Part shown: piece after piece, positions 29,613 to 36,359 of the stretch
Layout of the letters: every line of letters begins with the position of its first letter
Numbering within the stretch: the stretch's first letter is position 1
DNA from: a virus
Reading direction: 5' to 3' (one strand)
DNA: 37,592 nucleotides
Virus record (IMG/VR): IMGVR_UViG_3300022745_000096
Span: 1 to 37,592 of that record
Notes under the pieces: generated by a model
Database searches by the model: none
What the model saw: only the letters and a program-made list of their open reading frames with translations
Told to the model about the DNA's origin: nothing
Made by a program: the position numbers and the translations under genes

Positions 29613-31568
29613 ATGACCACGATTACTGACTTGCCGACCGCCGCGACTGTCAACGCAGATGACACAATTCCGATTGCCCAAGGTGGTGTCACAAAACAAG
29701 TGCGCACCGATGTCTTTGCTGCGGGCTTTCTCGCCAGCGCCAGCGCGTCGGCAATTGCAGCGTCTACCAGCGCAACCGCATCTGCCGCATCCGCCACGGC
29801 ATCGGCCACGTCCTCAACCGCCGCAGCAGCGTCACAAACCGCCGCAACATCTAGCGCCGCTTCTGCATCTTCCTCGGCTACCGCAGCCGCAACCAGCGCT
29901 GCCAATGCACAGTCCTCGGCATTTACCCTTGCCACCTGGACCGCGCTTTCTGCGATCACTGGCTCTGCGGCGGGGCAGGGCGCGGAGGTTCTTGACGCGG
30001 ATACCGGGACGCACACTGACCCCGTGGTCGGCGGCACTGTTGCCAACGCAGGGCGTTTTACGTGGTCGGCATCGCCTGCGGGTTGGAAGTGGATAGGGGC
30101 GACTGGCCTGTCGGCCAAGGCGAGCACCTCTTACGTCAAGGCTTTGGCCGAGAATGACGGCTATCTTGATCCCGCAATCTTGCAGCGGTTCACCGATAGC
30201 ACGGGGCAGATTTTTGGTACGGTTGCGGCGGATGCAACTTGGGATATTTTGCTATCGGCTTTGCGGTCGGGTGATCTGACGGCTTCTGAATATGTCATGC
30301 TTGGGGCGACGGCGACGGTTTATGTTACGGACAGCGCCAACAATATTACTGGATTTATCCCTCTGGCAGCGAATGATGCATCGACCGAAGTCGTAGCTGC
30401 GCGCGGGTCAAGGTCTAGCCTCGATACGCGCATTTCACAAGCTTTGTCGGCCTATGGCACACCGCTCACTCCTCGGTTCGGGCAAGAGACCATGCGGGCC
30501 GAGCATTACCTGCTGACGAAACTGGCTTACGGTGAAGCCGCACAATGCAACATCGCTTTTATTGGCGACAGCTACACGCACAATGCGACCCGCTACACCG
30601 GAATCGTGGCCGATCTTTTGACCGCCAAATATGGCGACGCTGGCGGCGGCTGGACGGGCTACGGCTTTGCCACGGCGGGGACCACGCCTTATGCGGCGGG
30701 CGGCAATCAGCCGTCCTCAATCAATGGCAATGTGCGACCGTCCAAATACGGGCTGACCTATGTGGGCCTGTGGACCTGCACCTATAACGCCTCTGACAGC
30801 CCTGACCTGAGCCATGTCGTCTCAACCACGGCGGGCGACAGGATCACGCGCACGGTCCCGGCCAGCCCGACCCACACAGCGCTGCGAGTGGTATTCATCG
30901 GCACCTCCAATGGTGTCGTGCGGTGGCGCGTGAACGCTGGCTCTTGGACGACACAGAACGTGCAAGGCACGGTTGGGGCAGTGCAGTTCTTTGATATTGC
31001 CCTGACTGCGGGGGCTTCGACAACTGACATTGAGACAGTTTCCGGCACGGTCTGGCTTTGCGGCGATGACGCGCTCTCGTCGGCTTCCGGCGCGTGTATT
31101 CACAAGCTGGGCGGCACTGGGTCACAGATCAGCCAGTGGGCCGCTCGGACGGCTGCGCAGCAACAAGCCGGGTGGGCTATCCTCGCGCCAGATGCGTTCT
31201 GGATCATGGATGGCACGAATAGCCAGACCTCGGGCGTATCTGCATCCGCGTGGAATACGAGCCTGACAACCATGATTACGCGATTTCGGGCGGCTGTGCC
31301 GTTCCCGGATATTTGCGTGATGATGCCGCCCGAAAACCAGCGCGGATTGACCCCGACAATAGCCACCTATGCCGCGCAAGGGCGAGAGGTGGCGGCGTTG
31401 CTGGGAACGGCATTCATCGACCTTCAGCGAGATTTCGGCCTTGTCGCATCTGACTATGCTTCCACCTCGGGACGTCCGCTTTTTAACGTTGACGGTATCC
31501 ATCCCGAACCCGCCACGGGTGGCCGCGTGATCGCAGCCGCCGTCCTTGACACCATCGTAGCCTATTGA
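29613..31568 (+). CDS. Tail fibre with SGNH/GDSL hydrolase domain
   Basis: 651 residues from ATG 29613. The first ~35 residues look like a fibre attachment tag. An Ala/Ser/Thr coiled-coil-like stalk follows (~40-105). From ~310 an SGNH esterase domain appears: block I IAFIGDSYTH with S320, and block V VDGIHPEPATGG with D627 and H630. Such fibres deacetylate or cleave surface polysaccharide during adsorption. The substrate is unknown. Confidence 0.85.
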   Translation: MTTITDLPTAATVNADDTIPIAQGGVTKQVRTDVFAAGFLASASASAIAASTSATASAASATASATSSTAAAASQTAATSSAASASSSATAAATSAANAQSSAFTLATWTALSAITGSAAGQGAEVLDADTGTHTDPVVGGTVANAGRFTWSASPAGWKWIGATGLSAKASTSYVKALAENDGYLDPAILQRFTDSTGQIFGTVAADATWDILLSALRSGDLTASEYVMLGATATVYVTDSANNITGFIPLAANDASTEVVAARGSRSSLDTRISQALSAYGTPLTPRFGQETMRAEHYLLTKLAYGEAAQCNIAFIGDSYTHNATRYTGIVADLLTAKYGDAGGGWTGYGFATAGTTPYAAGGNQPSSINGNVRPSKYGLTYVGLWTCTYNASDSPDLSHVVSTTAGDRITRTVPASPTHTALRVVFIGTSNGVVRWRVNAGSWTTQNVQGTVGAVQFFDIALTAGASTTDIETVSGTVWLCGDDALSSASGACIHKLGGTGSQISQWAARTAAQQQAGWAILAPDAFWIMDGTNSQTSGVSASAWNTSLTTMITRFRAAVPFPDICVMMPPENQRGLTPTIATYAAQGREVAALLGTAFIDLQRDFGLVASDYASTSGRPLFNVDGIHPEPATGGRVIAAAVLDTIVAY

Positions 31569-31577
31569 GGTAACAAC

Positions 31578-32459
31578 ATGGCTCTCGTCCTTAAATCTAC
31601 CGTTGCATCCACGGCGTCCGGGTTGAGAAAACTTCGGCGTGACATGGGGCTTTTGGACGGTGGCACTTCTCCTGGCCCTGATTTGGGCGGTGTAAAATTC
31701 GCTTTCGATCTGGCGTTTAGTTACTCATGGCCAACACTGGCTGCGCCATCCTCGAGCCAGACCGTGTTGGATACGGCGGAAGTCGGCAATGGCTCCATGA
31801 ATATCGCAGCCAGCCAGACTGTGACTTATGCGGGCGGCGGGTTTGACTTTACGGCCATGACGCTTGATCCGTGCGAGGTGGTCGGGCCGTCCGGTTGCCT
31901 GTCCAGCATCTATTCTGGCTTGCAGTATTTCTTGGTATCGGGCTGGTACAAGTTCCCGATCTCAGGCGACTGGAATACCAACGCAGCTTTGATGGCTATG
32001 TTTACTGCTACCAGCGTAGCGAATGGATATACTGCAGAGGCCGATCTGCTGACCATTGCGCAAAACAATACACCGTATCTGACGTTCCGACGCCAGACGA
32101 ACGGCGGGTCGACTACCGACCAGATCAACCTGTCACCCGCTCTGCACTACGGCAATGTGGCGCAGGTGGCATTCTGGCGCAATGCAGCGGGACAAGGTGC
32201 AAGAATAAAATCGCCGGGCGGCACAACAAATGGCACACTTGCCGTCGGTTCGGCCAATACTGGCAACTTCTCTGCCAAGCAACCACGCTGGGGTATTTGC
32301 GGCAGTTTCAGCGACTTGACTTTGGCGCCACACCTGAACGCGTCAAATATGCGGTTATATCGTGGCCATGTCGAAGACCTGCAAATCTCAGGCCGCGATC
32401 CTGTGACGGTGCTAGACGCCAACTATGCTGCCGTCACGGCGCGGGCGGCGTTCTCGTGA
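31578..32459 (+). CDS. Putative receptor-binding fibre protein
   Basis: 293 residues from ATG 31578. Beta-rich, with a concanavalin/LamG-like look (FLVSGWYKFPISGDWNTNAA, and MRLYRGHVEDLQISGRDPVT near the end). The last of three consecutive fibre genes. A carbohydrate-binding role is inferred. Its stop overlaps a tiny GTG-started frame. Confidence 0.6.
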   Translation: MALVLKSTVASTASGLRKLRRDMGLLDGGTSPGPDLGGVKFAFDLAFSYSWPTLAAPSSSQTVLDTAEVGNGSMNIAASQTVTYAGGGFDFTAMTLDPCEVVGPSGCLSSIYSGLQYFLVSGWYKFPISGDWNTNAALMAMFTATSVANGYTAEADLLTIAQNNTPYLTFRRQTNGGSTTDQINLSPALHYGNVAQVAFWRNAAGQGARIKSPGGTTNGTLAVGSANTGNFSAKQPRWGICGSFSDLTLAPHLNASNMRLYRGHVEDLQISGRDPVTVLDANYAAVTARAAFS

Positions 32460-32527
32460 ACTGGCTCATCCCCTGCATCATCGGAGGCGCTTCGGTGTGG
32501 GCCGTGGTGCTGTGGCACCTGATCTAA
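32456..32527 (+). CDS. 23-residue single-span membrane microprotein
   Basis: GTG 32456 overlaps the upstream stop (GTGA) and opens a 23-codon frame, MNWLIPCIIGGASVWAVVLW ending HLI. Nearly the whole peptide is one hydrophobic helix. It sits at the start of the lysis region. A small lysis or membrane accessory role is possible. Confidence 0.5.
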   Translation: MNWLIPCIIGGASVWAVVLWHLI

Positions 32528-32531
32528 TCGC

Positions 32532-32561
32532 CCCACCCCGGCGCGCAAACACCGGGGCGGG
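32532..32561. other. Hairpin in the 64-bp gap before the lysis micro-ORF
   Basis: CCC-A-CCCCGG pairs with CCGGGG-C-GGG around a 10-nt loop. There is no T-run, so it is not a standard terminator. It could be an mRNA stabiliser or processing site. Confidence 0.4.
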
Positions 32562-32591
32562 ACTGACCTTCGCAAACAGAAAGGATCTGCG

Positions 32592-32654
32592 ATGGCTGAG
32601 ACGTACATGGGGACGCGGGGCCGCTGGGGCAACGTGTCTGAAAGGGTAGCCTGA
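32592..32654 (+). CDS. 20-residue micro-ORF coupled to the lysis gene
   Basis: ATG 32592 has AAAGGA six bases upstream and encodes 20 residues (MAETYMGTRGRWGNVSERVA). Its TGA overlaps the ATG of the next gene (TGATG). It may be a leader that couples translation of the coiled-coil membrane protein rather than a functional peptide. Confidence 0.45.
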   Translation: MAETYMGTRGRWGNVSERVA

Positions 32655-32923
32655 TGGATGAGATGATCCAGAAATACTGGGCGGTGGTGTTCGCCGTGGG
32701 CGGGATCGTCGGCGGCTGGCTGTTGGGGCTGCGGCGGGCGCAGTGGTCGCTTGATCAATTCAAGATCGAATTGGCGGATCTGAAGAAACGGGTGGGGCAT
32801 TTGGAAACGCAGGGCAATACCGGGGCTGCCACGCTGGCAGGCATCGCGGCCACGCTGGAGGCGATCCAGGAGACATTGCGCGAGATAAAGAGCGAGTTGC
32901 GCGGGAAGGCGGACAAGCCATGA
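32654..32923 (+). CDS. Membrane-anchored coiled-coil protein (spanin-like)
   Basis: 89 residues from ATG 32654. One N-terminal membrane helix (YWAVVFAVGGIVGGWLLGL) is followed by a long periplasmic-type coiled coil (FKIELADLKKRVGHLETQ, ATLEAIQETLREIKSEL). This plan matches i-spanins and similar lysis accessory proteins and is encoded directly before the endolysin. No o-spanin lipoprotein is embedded in it as far as can be seen. Confidence 0.65.
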   Translation: MDEMIQKYWAVVFAVGGIVGGWLLGLRRAQWSLDQFKIELADLKKRVGHLETQGNTGAATLAGIAATLEAIQETLREIKSELRGKADKP

Positions 32924-33414
32924 CCTTTTCCCTGTCAGCCCGCAGCCGCGCCAATCTGGCGGGTGTCCACCCCGATCTGATCCGCATTGTCGAGGGGGCT
33001 ATCGTCACCAGCGCCGTTGATTTCGGTGTCGCGGCCAAAGCGGTGCGCACGGCGGAGGAGCAGCACGAACTCTACAAGCAAGGCGTCACCCAAAAGGACG
33101 GCTACAAGAGCAAATCCCACCACCAGCCTTGGGCCGATGGCTTCGGCCATGCAGTTGACCTGACGCCGTTTGCGGGCGGGCGTTTCGTCGTCACCGACGC
33201 CGCGTGGGAATACTACCCCGCCGTCGCCTCGGCCATGTCGCGCAGCGCCAAGGCGCTGGGGCTGGCCGCGCGGCTGATGTGGGGCTGCAACTGGCTGGAG
33301 ACGATGGATCGCTACGGCAGCGACCCTGCTGATATGCGGGCGGCAATCGAGCGGTACAAGCGCGCCCATGCTGGCCCTGATTTCATCGACGGGCCGCATT
33401 TCCAACTGACCTGA
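32920..33414 (+). CDS. Endolysin, M15-family (VanY-like) peptidase
   Basis: 164 residues from ATG 32920 (ATGA overlap). Zinc-site motifs are visible: SKSHHQPWADGFGHAVDL (H67 or H68, D80) and DGPHFQL near the end (H160). AVRTAEEQHELYKQG is the usual preceding helix. These enzymes cut peptide cross-links of peptidoglycan. No signal peptide, so a holin is needed for release. Confidence 0.88.
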   Translation: MTFSLSARSRANLAGVHPDLIRIVEGAIVTSAVDFGVAAKAVRTAEEQHELYKQGVTQKDGYKSKSHHQPWADGFGHAVDLTPFAGGRFVVTDAAWEYYPAVASAMSRSAKALGLAARLMWGCNWLETMDRYGSDPADMRAAIERYKRAHAGPDFIDGPHFQLT

Positions 33415-33476
33415 ACCATTCCTCGCAAAGAGGCTTCCCCCGCCCGAGGGTCAACGGGCCAAGAAGGAAAAGACAC

Positions 33477-33731
33477 ATGAATGTCAAAGCGCGCTTCATC
33501 TGCACGGAAATCAAGCATGTCCTGACGCATTCGCAGCCGAACACGAATACCGGCTTCGCCAACCTGACGTTTGTCCCGGTGTTCGGGTCGTACGGCGACG
33601 GCGAAGTCAACAAGACTTGGGCGAAGTATACGCCCTCAGGCAAGCTGGAAATGGCAGTCACCAATCCCGATGCCATCGCGGCATTCGAGCTTGGCAAGGT
33701 CTACGAACTGACCTTCGAAGCGGTCGCCTGA
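33477..33731 (+). CDS. Conserved hypothetical protein
   Basis: 84 residues from ATG 33477, behind AAGGAAAAG. Beta-rich (KARFICTEIKHVLT, ANLTFVPVFG) with a C-terminal KVYELTFEAV strand. It lies between endolysin and holin-like genes; similar small proteins occur near phage lysis modules. Function unknown. Confidence 0.6.
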   Translation: MNVKARFICTEIKHVLTHSQPNTNTGFANLTFVPVFGSYGDGEVNKTWAKYTPSGKLEMAVTNPDAIAAFELGKVYELTFEAVA

Positions 33732-33786
33732 CATAGGCGCAGGGCCAATGTCAGAAACCCAACCCCAAAATGACAAAGGACGGATC

Positions 33787-33948
33787 ATGTACATTCTCAA
33801 GCGCCTCACCGAGGCCTCCTCTGCGGCTGGCATCGCGTCGATCATCGGCGGTGTCAAACTCTGCGCCTCGGGCGATTACATCACCGGCATCGGTATGATC
33901 TGCGCCGGGGTTGCAGCCATCCTGATCCCCGGCGGCAAGGCGGCATGA
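33787..33948 (+). CDS. Holin-like small membrane protein
   Basis: 53 residues from ATG 33787, with AAAGGA six bases upstream; an in-frame ATG at 33748 is less well placed. After a short basic start (MYILKRLTEASSAAG) it has one or two hydrophobic helices (IASIIGGVKL and ITGIGMICAGVAAILIPGG). Size, location after the endolysin and hydrophobicity fit a holin. No family match is claimed. Confidence 0.6.
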   Translation: MYILKRLTEASSAAGIASIIGGVKLCASGDYITGIGMICAGVAAILIPGGKAA

Positions 33949-33992
33949 AGCGCCGCCGCCCGTTCTACCGGCGCTGGCTTTGGCGCTGGTGA
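33945..33992 (+). CDS. 15-residue cationic Arg/Trp micro-ORF
   Basis: ATG 33945 overlaps the holin-like stop (ATGA) and encodes MKRRRPFYRRWLWRW. Seven of 15 residues are Arg/Lys and three are Trp, as in membrane-active peptides. AAGG lies five bases upstream. Coupling suggests that it is translated. Confidence 0.4.
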   Translation: MKRRRPFYRRWLWRW

Positions 33993-34020
33993 TCTGACCA
34001 AAGTGCATTTCGTGCACATT

Positions 34021-34053
34021 GCCCGTCCGGTTCTTGCCGGGCGGGCTTTTTTT
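34021..34053 (+). terminator. Strong terminator of the late operon
   Basis: GCCCGTCCGG pairs with CCGGGCGGGC (10 bp, one G-T) around TTCTTG, followed by seven T. It closes the rightward late operon exactly where the convergent leftward operon ends. Confidence 0.92.
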
Positions 34054-34364
34054 CATTTCTGGCGCCGCACCATCGGCACCACATCAGCGCCCGTCTCTGT
34101 CACCAAAGGCAGCCACTTCCATCCGGCGAATTTGTCGCCCGTCTGCCGCAGGTGCGTGTATCGCTGCAGGCTGGCCCATGATCGGTGCCCCGTCACTTCG
34201 GCCACGCGAGGAATCTGCCACCCCTGTTCAAACAACCTCGATGCTGCCTCATGGCGGAGATCGTGGAAGGTCAGGCCGTCGATCTTCAGGAACTTGCAGG
34301 CCCGGGTGAAGGACGCGCTGATGGCCTTTTCGAACTGAGCCATGAGCAAGAATGCGGTATTCAT
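34053..34364 (-). CDS. Truncated tyrosine recombinase (integrase C-terminal part only)
   Basis: 103 residues from ATG 34364 (ATGA overlap). Catalytic box II is intact: HDLRHEAASRLFEQG, TGHRSW and YTHLR with the nucleophile tyrosine. The arm- and core-binding domains and the first catalytic arginine region are missing. The first ~12 residues do not look like integrase, and no integrase N-terminus is visible upstream in any frame. It is the last gene of the leftward operon, the usual place for int. Alone it should not be able to recombine DNA. Confidence 0.8.
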   Translation of the reverse strand: MNTAFLLMAQFEKAISASFTRACKFLKIDGLTFHDLRHEAASRLFEQGWQIPRVAEVTGHRSWASLQRYTHLRQTGDKFAGWKWLPLVTETGADVVPMVRRQK

Positions 34365-34597
34365 CGGCCCCCCTCAATCTGTGCGGCGGCTGGCTCTCCC
34401 TCAACCGCTTTGCCCACAGCCATATAAAGCCGCACCCCGTTCCAGATTTGCTTGGCCAGCGCTGCCCGGGCGAGGGCGTCATTGACCGTGATCGCCCCGG
34501 CCCGCAGGTCGGACAAGTCCGCCGACAGGTCGCGGATCAGGGATTTCAGTCCGAGTGCATCGGAGACCGGGGTGGAGGCGTAATCACGTTCGGACAT
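34361..34597 (-). CDS. Hypothetical protein
   Basis: 78 residues from ATG 34597 (start MSERDYASTPVSDALGLKSL); an ATG at 34612 in the same frame is an alternative. Helical (LIRDLSADLSDLRAGAITVN, ALARAALAKQIWNGVRLYM). The stop overlaps the integrase fragment. Such proteins recur beside antirestriction-type genes in phages of this group, function unknown. Confidence 0.6.
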   Translation of the reverse strand: MSERDYASTPVSDALGLKSLIRDLSADLSDLRAGAITVNDALARAALAKQIWNGVRLYMAVGKAVEGEPAAAQIEGGR

Positions 34598-34854
34598 GGC
34601 GGGTCGCCTCATGTTGCAGTTGATCGGAGAGGGCGCGGATTTGGCTGAGGATGCGCTTGTCCGGGCTGGTTTCGCGGCGGTAACGGTAGCGCCAACTGTA
34701 GCCCGTGGCCCATTCCCCGCCTTGCTCGCAGGCGCGGCAGAGCGGCGGGATTGGCCAGTTCCAGGCGGACGGCCCAGCGATGATTTCGCGGGTGCAGATC
34801 GCGCAGGTAAAGTTCGGCGTAGGCGCCGAGGGTGTGGACTTTAACGCGGGTCAT
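34584..34854 (-). pseudogene. Zinc-finger HNH-like protein, frame broken near its start
   Basis: ATG 34854 overlaps the upstream stop, but the frame it opens is Pro/Arg-rich and unnatural. One base further on, the frame reads a sensible protein with two CxxC pairs (FTCAICTREIIAGPSAWNWP, then PPLCRACEQ) and a basic end (RRETSPDKRILSQIRALSDQ) stopping at 34584. That frame has no start codon. Removing one base within CGCG at 34845-34848 joins the two (MTRLKSTPSAP at the start). Either an extra base in the assembly or a real mutation. Small zinc-binding phage protein. Confidence 0.6.
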
Positions 34855-35036
34855 TTTGCACCTTCTGAGAGAAGTTTGACGAGGTCCATGTAGGACGCTT
34901 CGTTGATGGGTTCGATGAGGAGGAAGACGGAGGCCTCCTCGAGGGTCTTGGCGGTGAGGAGGAGGAGGTCGGCCTCGAACCCATCGTTCTGGTGGAACGT
35001 TTGGGATGCGGCGCGGAGGCGCTGGGCGAGAGTCAT
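34851..35036 (-). CDS. Hypothetical small helical protein
   Basis: 61 residues from ATG 35036. Helical throughout (MTLAQRLRAASQTFHQNDGF, ADLLLLTAKTLEEASVFLL). Coupled to neighbours by short overlaps on both sides. No family is recognised. Confidence 0.55.
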   Translation of the reverse strand: MTLAQRLRAASQTFHQNDGFEADLLLLTAKTLEEASVFLLIEPINEASYMDLVKLLSEGAK

Positions 35037-35104
35037 TTCTTTGTTCCCTTCATGACGGCGGCGATGAGCCCAAGGATGATTGCGAGGATGATGGTGGGGG
35101 TCAT
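35033..35104 (-). CDS. 23-residue membrane microprotein
   Basis: ATG 35104 overlaps the preceding micro-ORF stop (ATGA), with AAAGGA eight bases upstream. The peptide starts MTPTIILAIILGLIAAVMKG and ends TKK: a single hydrophobic helix with a Lys-rich end. Second of two tandem membrane microproteins. Confidence 0.6.
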   Translation of the reverse strand: MTPTIILAIILGLIAAVMKGTKK

Positions 35105-35190
35105 TCTGGTGGTCCTTTCATGTCGCGGATGGCGAGGAGGATGATGAGGAGGGGGATGAGGATTGCGGGGATGGCGAGGAGGTGGATCAC
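35101..35190 (-). CDS. 29-residue membrane microprotein
   Basis: GTG 35190 overlaps the upstream gene stop (GTGA) and is preceded by AGGAGGG. The peptide begins MIHLLAIPAILIPLLIILLA and ends IRDMKGPPE: one long hydrophobic helix and a short polar tail. Coupled to the 23-residue microprotein. Confidence 0.6.
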   Translation of the reverse strand: MIHLLAIPAILIPLLIILLAIRDMKGPPE

Positions 35191-35789
35191 ACCCCCTCCT
35201 GCTTGCGGATGGCGGCGGCGATGCGGGAGCTATCCGTTTCATCTATCAGCTTATCAAGCCACCCAACGGTCTTTGCCCACTCTACCGCTTCGGCGTGGAA
35301 GCTATCCGCCACCTTCGCCGCCCGTTCTCGTTCCTCCGCCCTTGCCGCAGCAACGGCCAGCCGCAGTTCCTCCGTGCAGGCGATGCGCTCGGCTTCGACG
35401 GCCTGTGCGACTGGCACGGCTTCCACCGATGCAAGGATGCGGGCTTCGTAGTCGGCTTGTGCGGCGGCTTTGGCGGCTTCGAGGGTGATGTAGTAATCCC
35501 ATCCTTTTCTTTTTGCACGCTTGAAACGACCATCGGATTCCCGAAAAATCCAGAACCCCAAATCACCCAATCCGACGTTGGGCGGCGTCCCGATAAATCG
35601 GCCTCTGACGCTTTCCTCCCAAACCAGCGGCTTGACCTTCACCGCTTGCGCAGTCAGCAGCGGGGCGATCTGGTCGAGGAGGGCGGTGGCGTCTAAGAGT
35701 GCCCTCTTTTTTGCCGCATCTGGGAGACTGTCAAAATCGTAGACAAGCGCCCGCGCCACGGCTTTGATTGCTTCGGGGGGATGGGTCAT
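35187..35789 (-). CDS. Hypothetical phage protein
   Basis: 200 residues from ATG 35789 (ATGA overlap, AAGGAG upstream). An N-terminal helical part is followed by a strand region (VKVKPLVWEESVRGRFIGTP, then WDYYITLEAAKAAAQADYEA) and a long coiled coil (AEERERAAKVADSFHAEAVE). The KPLVWEE...W.YYI pattern recurs in small early phage proteins. No known function. Confidence 0.65.
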   Translation of the reverse strand: MTHPPEAIKAVARALVYDFDSLPDAAKKRALLDATALLDQIAPLLTAQAVKVKPLVWEESVRGRFIGTPPNVGLGDLGFWIFRESDGRFKRAKRKGWDYYITLEAAKAAAQADYEARILASVEAVPVAQAVEAERIACTEELRLAVAAARAEERERAAKVADSFHAEAVEWAKTVGWLDKLIDETDSSRIAAAIRKQEGV

Positions 35790-36022
35790 TTCGGCTCCTT
35801 CGCGTCCATCGCGGCCAAGACGGCGCGGCCAAGGGGGGTGATACTGGACTTGCAATCTTCGGTGGGTTGGATCAACGCGTCGTACTCATGGGAATACTTG
35901 AGGCCAAGCCAATCCTCATGTGGGCAGTCCGCCTCATAAGTCATTTGGTGTCCGATGTCGTATAGACGCAGCGCCCGCACCTGCGCCGGGGTCAGCTTGG
36001 CGGCAATCTCTTCGGGGGTCAT
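35786..36022 (-). CDS. Hypothetical protein
   Basis: 78 residues from ATG 36022 (ATGA overlap). Helical start (PEEIAAKLTPAQVRALRLYD), and LTPLGRAVLA-like end (SITPLGRAVLAAM), a pattern often seen in winged-helix-like phage proteins. Function unknown. Confidence 0.6.
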   Translation of the reverse strand: MTPEEIAAKLTPAQVRALRLYDIGHQMTYEADCPHEDWLGLKYSHEYDALIQPTEDCKSSITPLGRAVLAAMDAKEPK

Positions 36023-36279
36023 GGGCGCGGCTCCTTGATCAGGGCGAGGCTCTCCGTGATGTTTCGGATCAACTCGCGGTCCAGTTTGTCCTTGCCTTCG
36101 AGACAGCCGACTACCGCTTCAATCTCCGCAATCGCTTCCCGCGCCGTCTTCAGCGCGGCCTCTGCCGCATCCGCCCGCGCCTCCTCTGCGTCGAGGGCGG
36201 CGCAGAGGGCCTGCACATATTCGTAGGTCAGATCAGACCATCCGGCTTGCTCGTAGTTTGATGGTTCAATTGCGTCCAT
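36019..36279 (-). CDS. Coiled-coil hypothetical protein
   Basis: 86 residues from ATG 36279, whose first base is the last base of the preceding micro-ORF stop (TGATG). Mostly coiled coil (ALDAEEARADAAEAALKTAR). Part of the coupled leftward chain; no domain is recognised. Confidence 0.6.
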   Translation of the reverse strand: MDAIEPSNYEQAGWSDLTYEYVQALCAALDAEEARADAAEAALKTAREAIAEIEAVVGCLEGKDKLDRELIRNITESLALIKEPRP

Positions 36280-36359
36280 CACGCATCCCCTTTCAGATTG
36301 ACGATTGCTTCCGAAAATGCGCGGTGAGCGTCACCGGGTTTCTTAATGTCGTCACTCAT
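36279..36359 (-). CDS. 26-residue micro-ORF
   Basis: ATG 36359 has GGAGG six bases upstream and overlaps the preceding gene by 8 nt. The peptide begins MSDDIKKPGDAHRAFSEAIV and ends NLKGDA. Its start region (CCAGCC-ATG-AGTGACGAC) nearly repeats that of the upstream gene at 37002 (CCAGCC-GTG-AGTGATGAC). Confidence 0.55.
   Translation of the reverse strand: MSDDIKKPGDAHRAFSEAIVNLKGDA

Noticed and set aside
34609-34854. Reading the gene at 34854 in its ATG frame to 34609
   Set aside because: The product is Pro/Arg/Leu-rich without motifs, while the shifted frame has two CxxC pairs.
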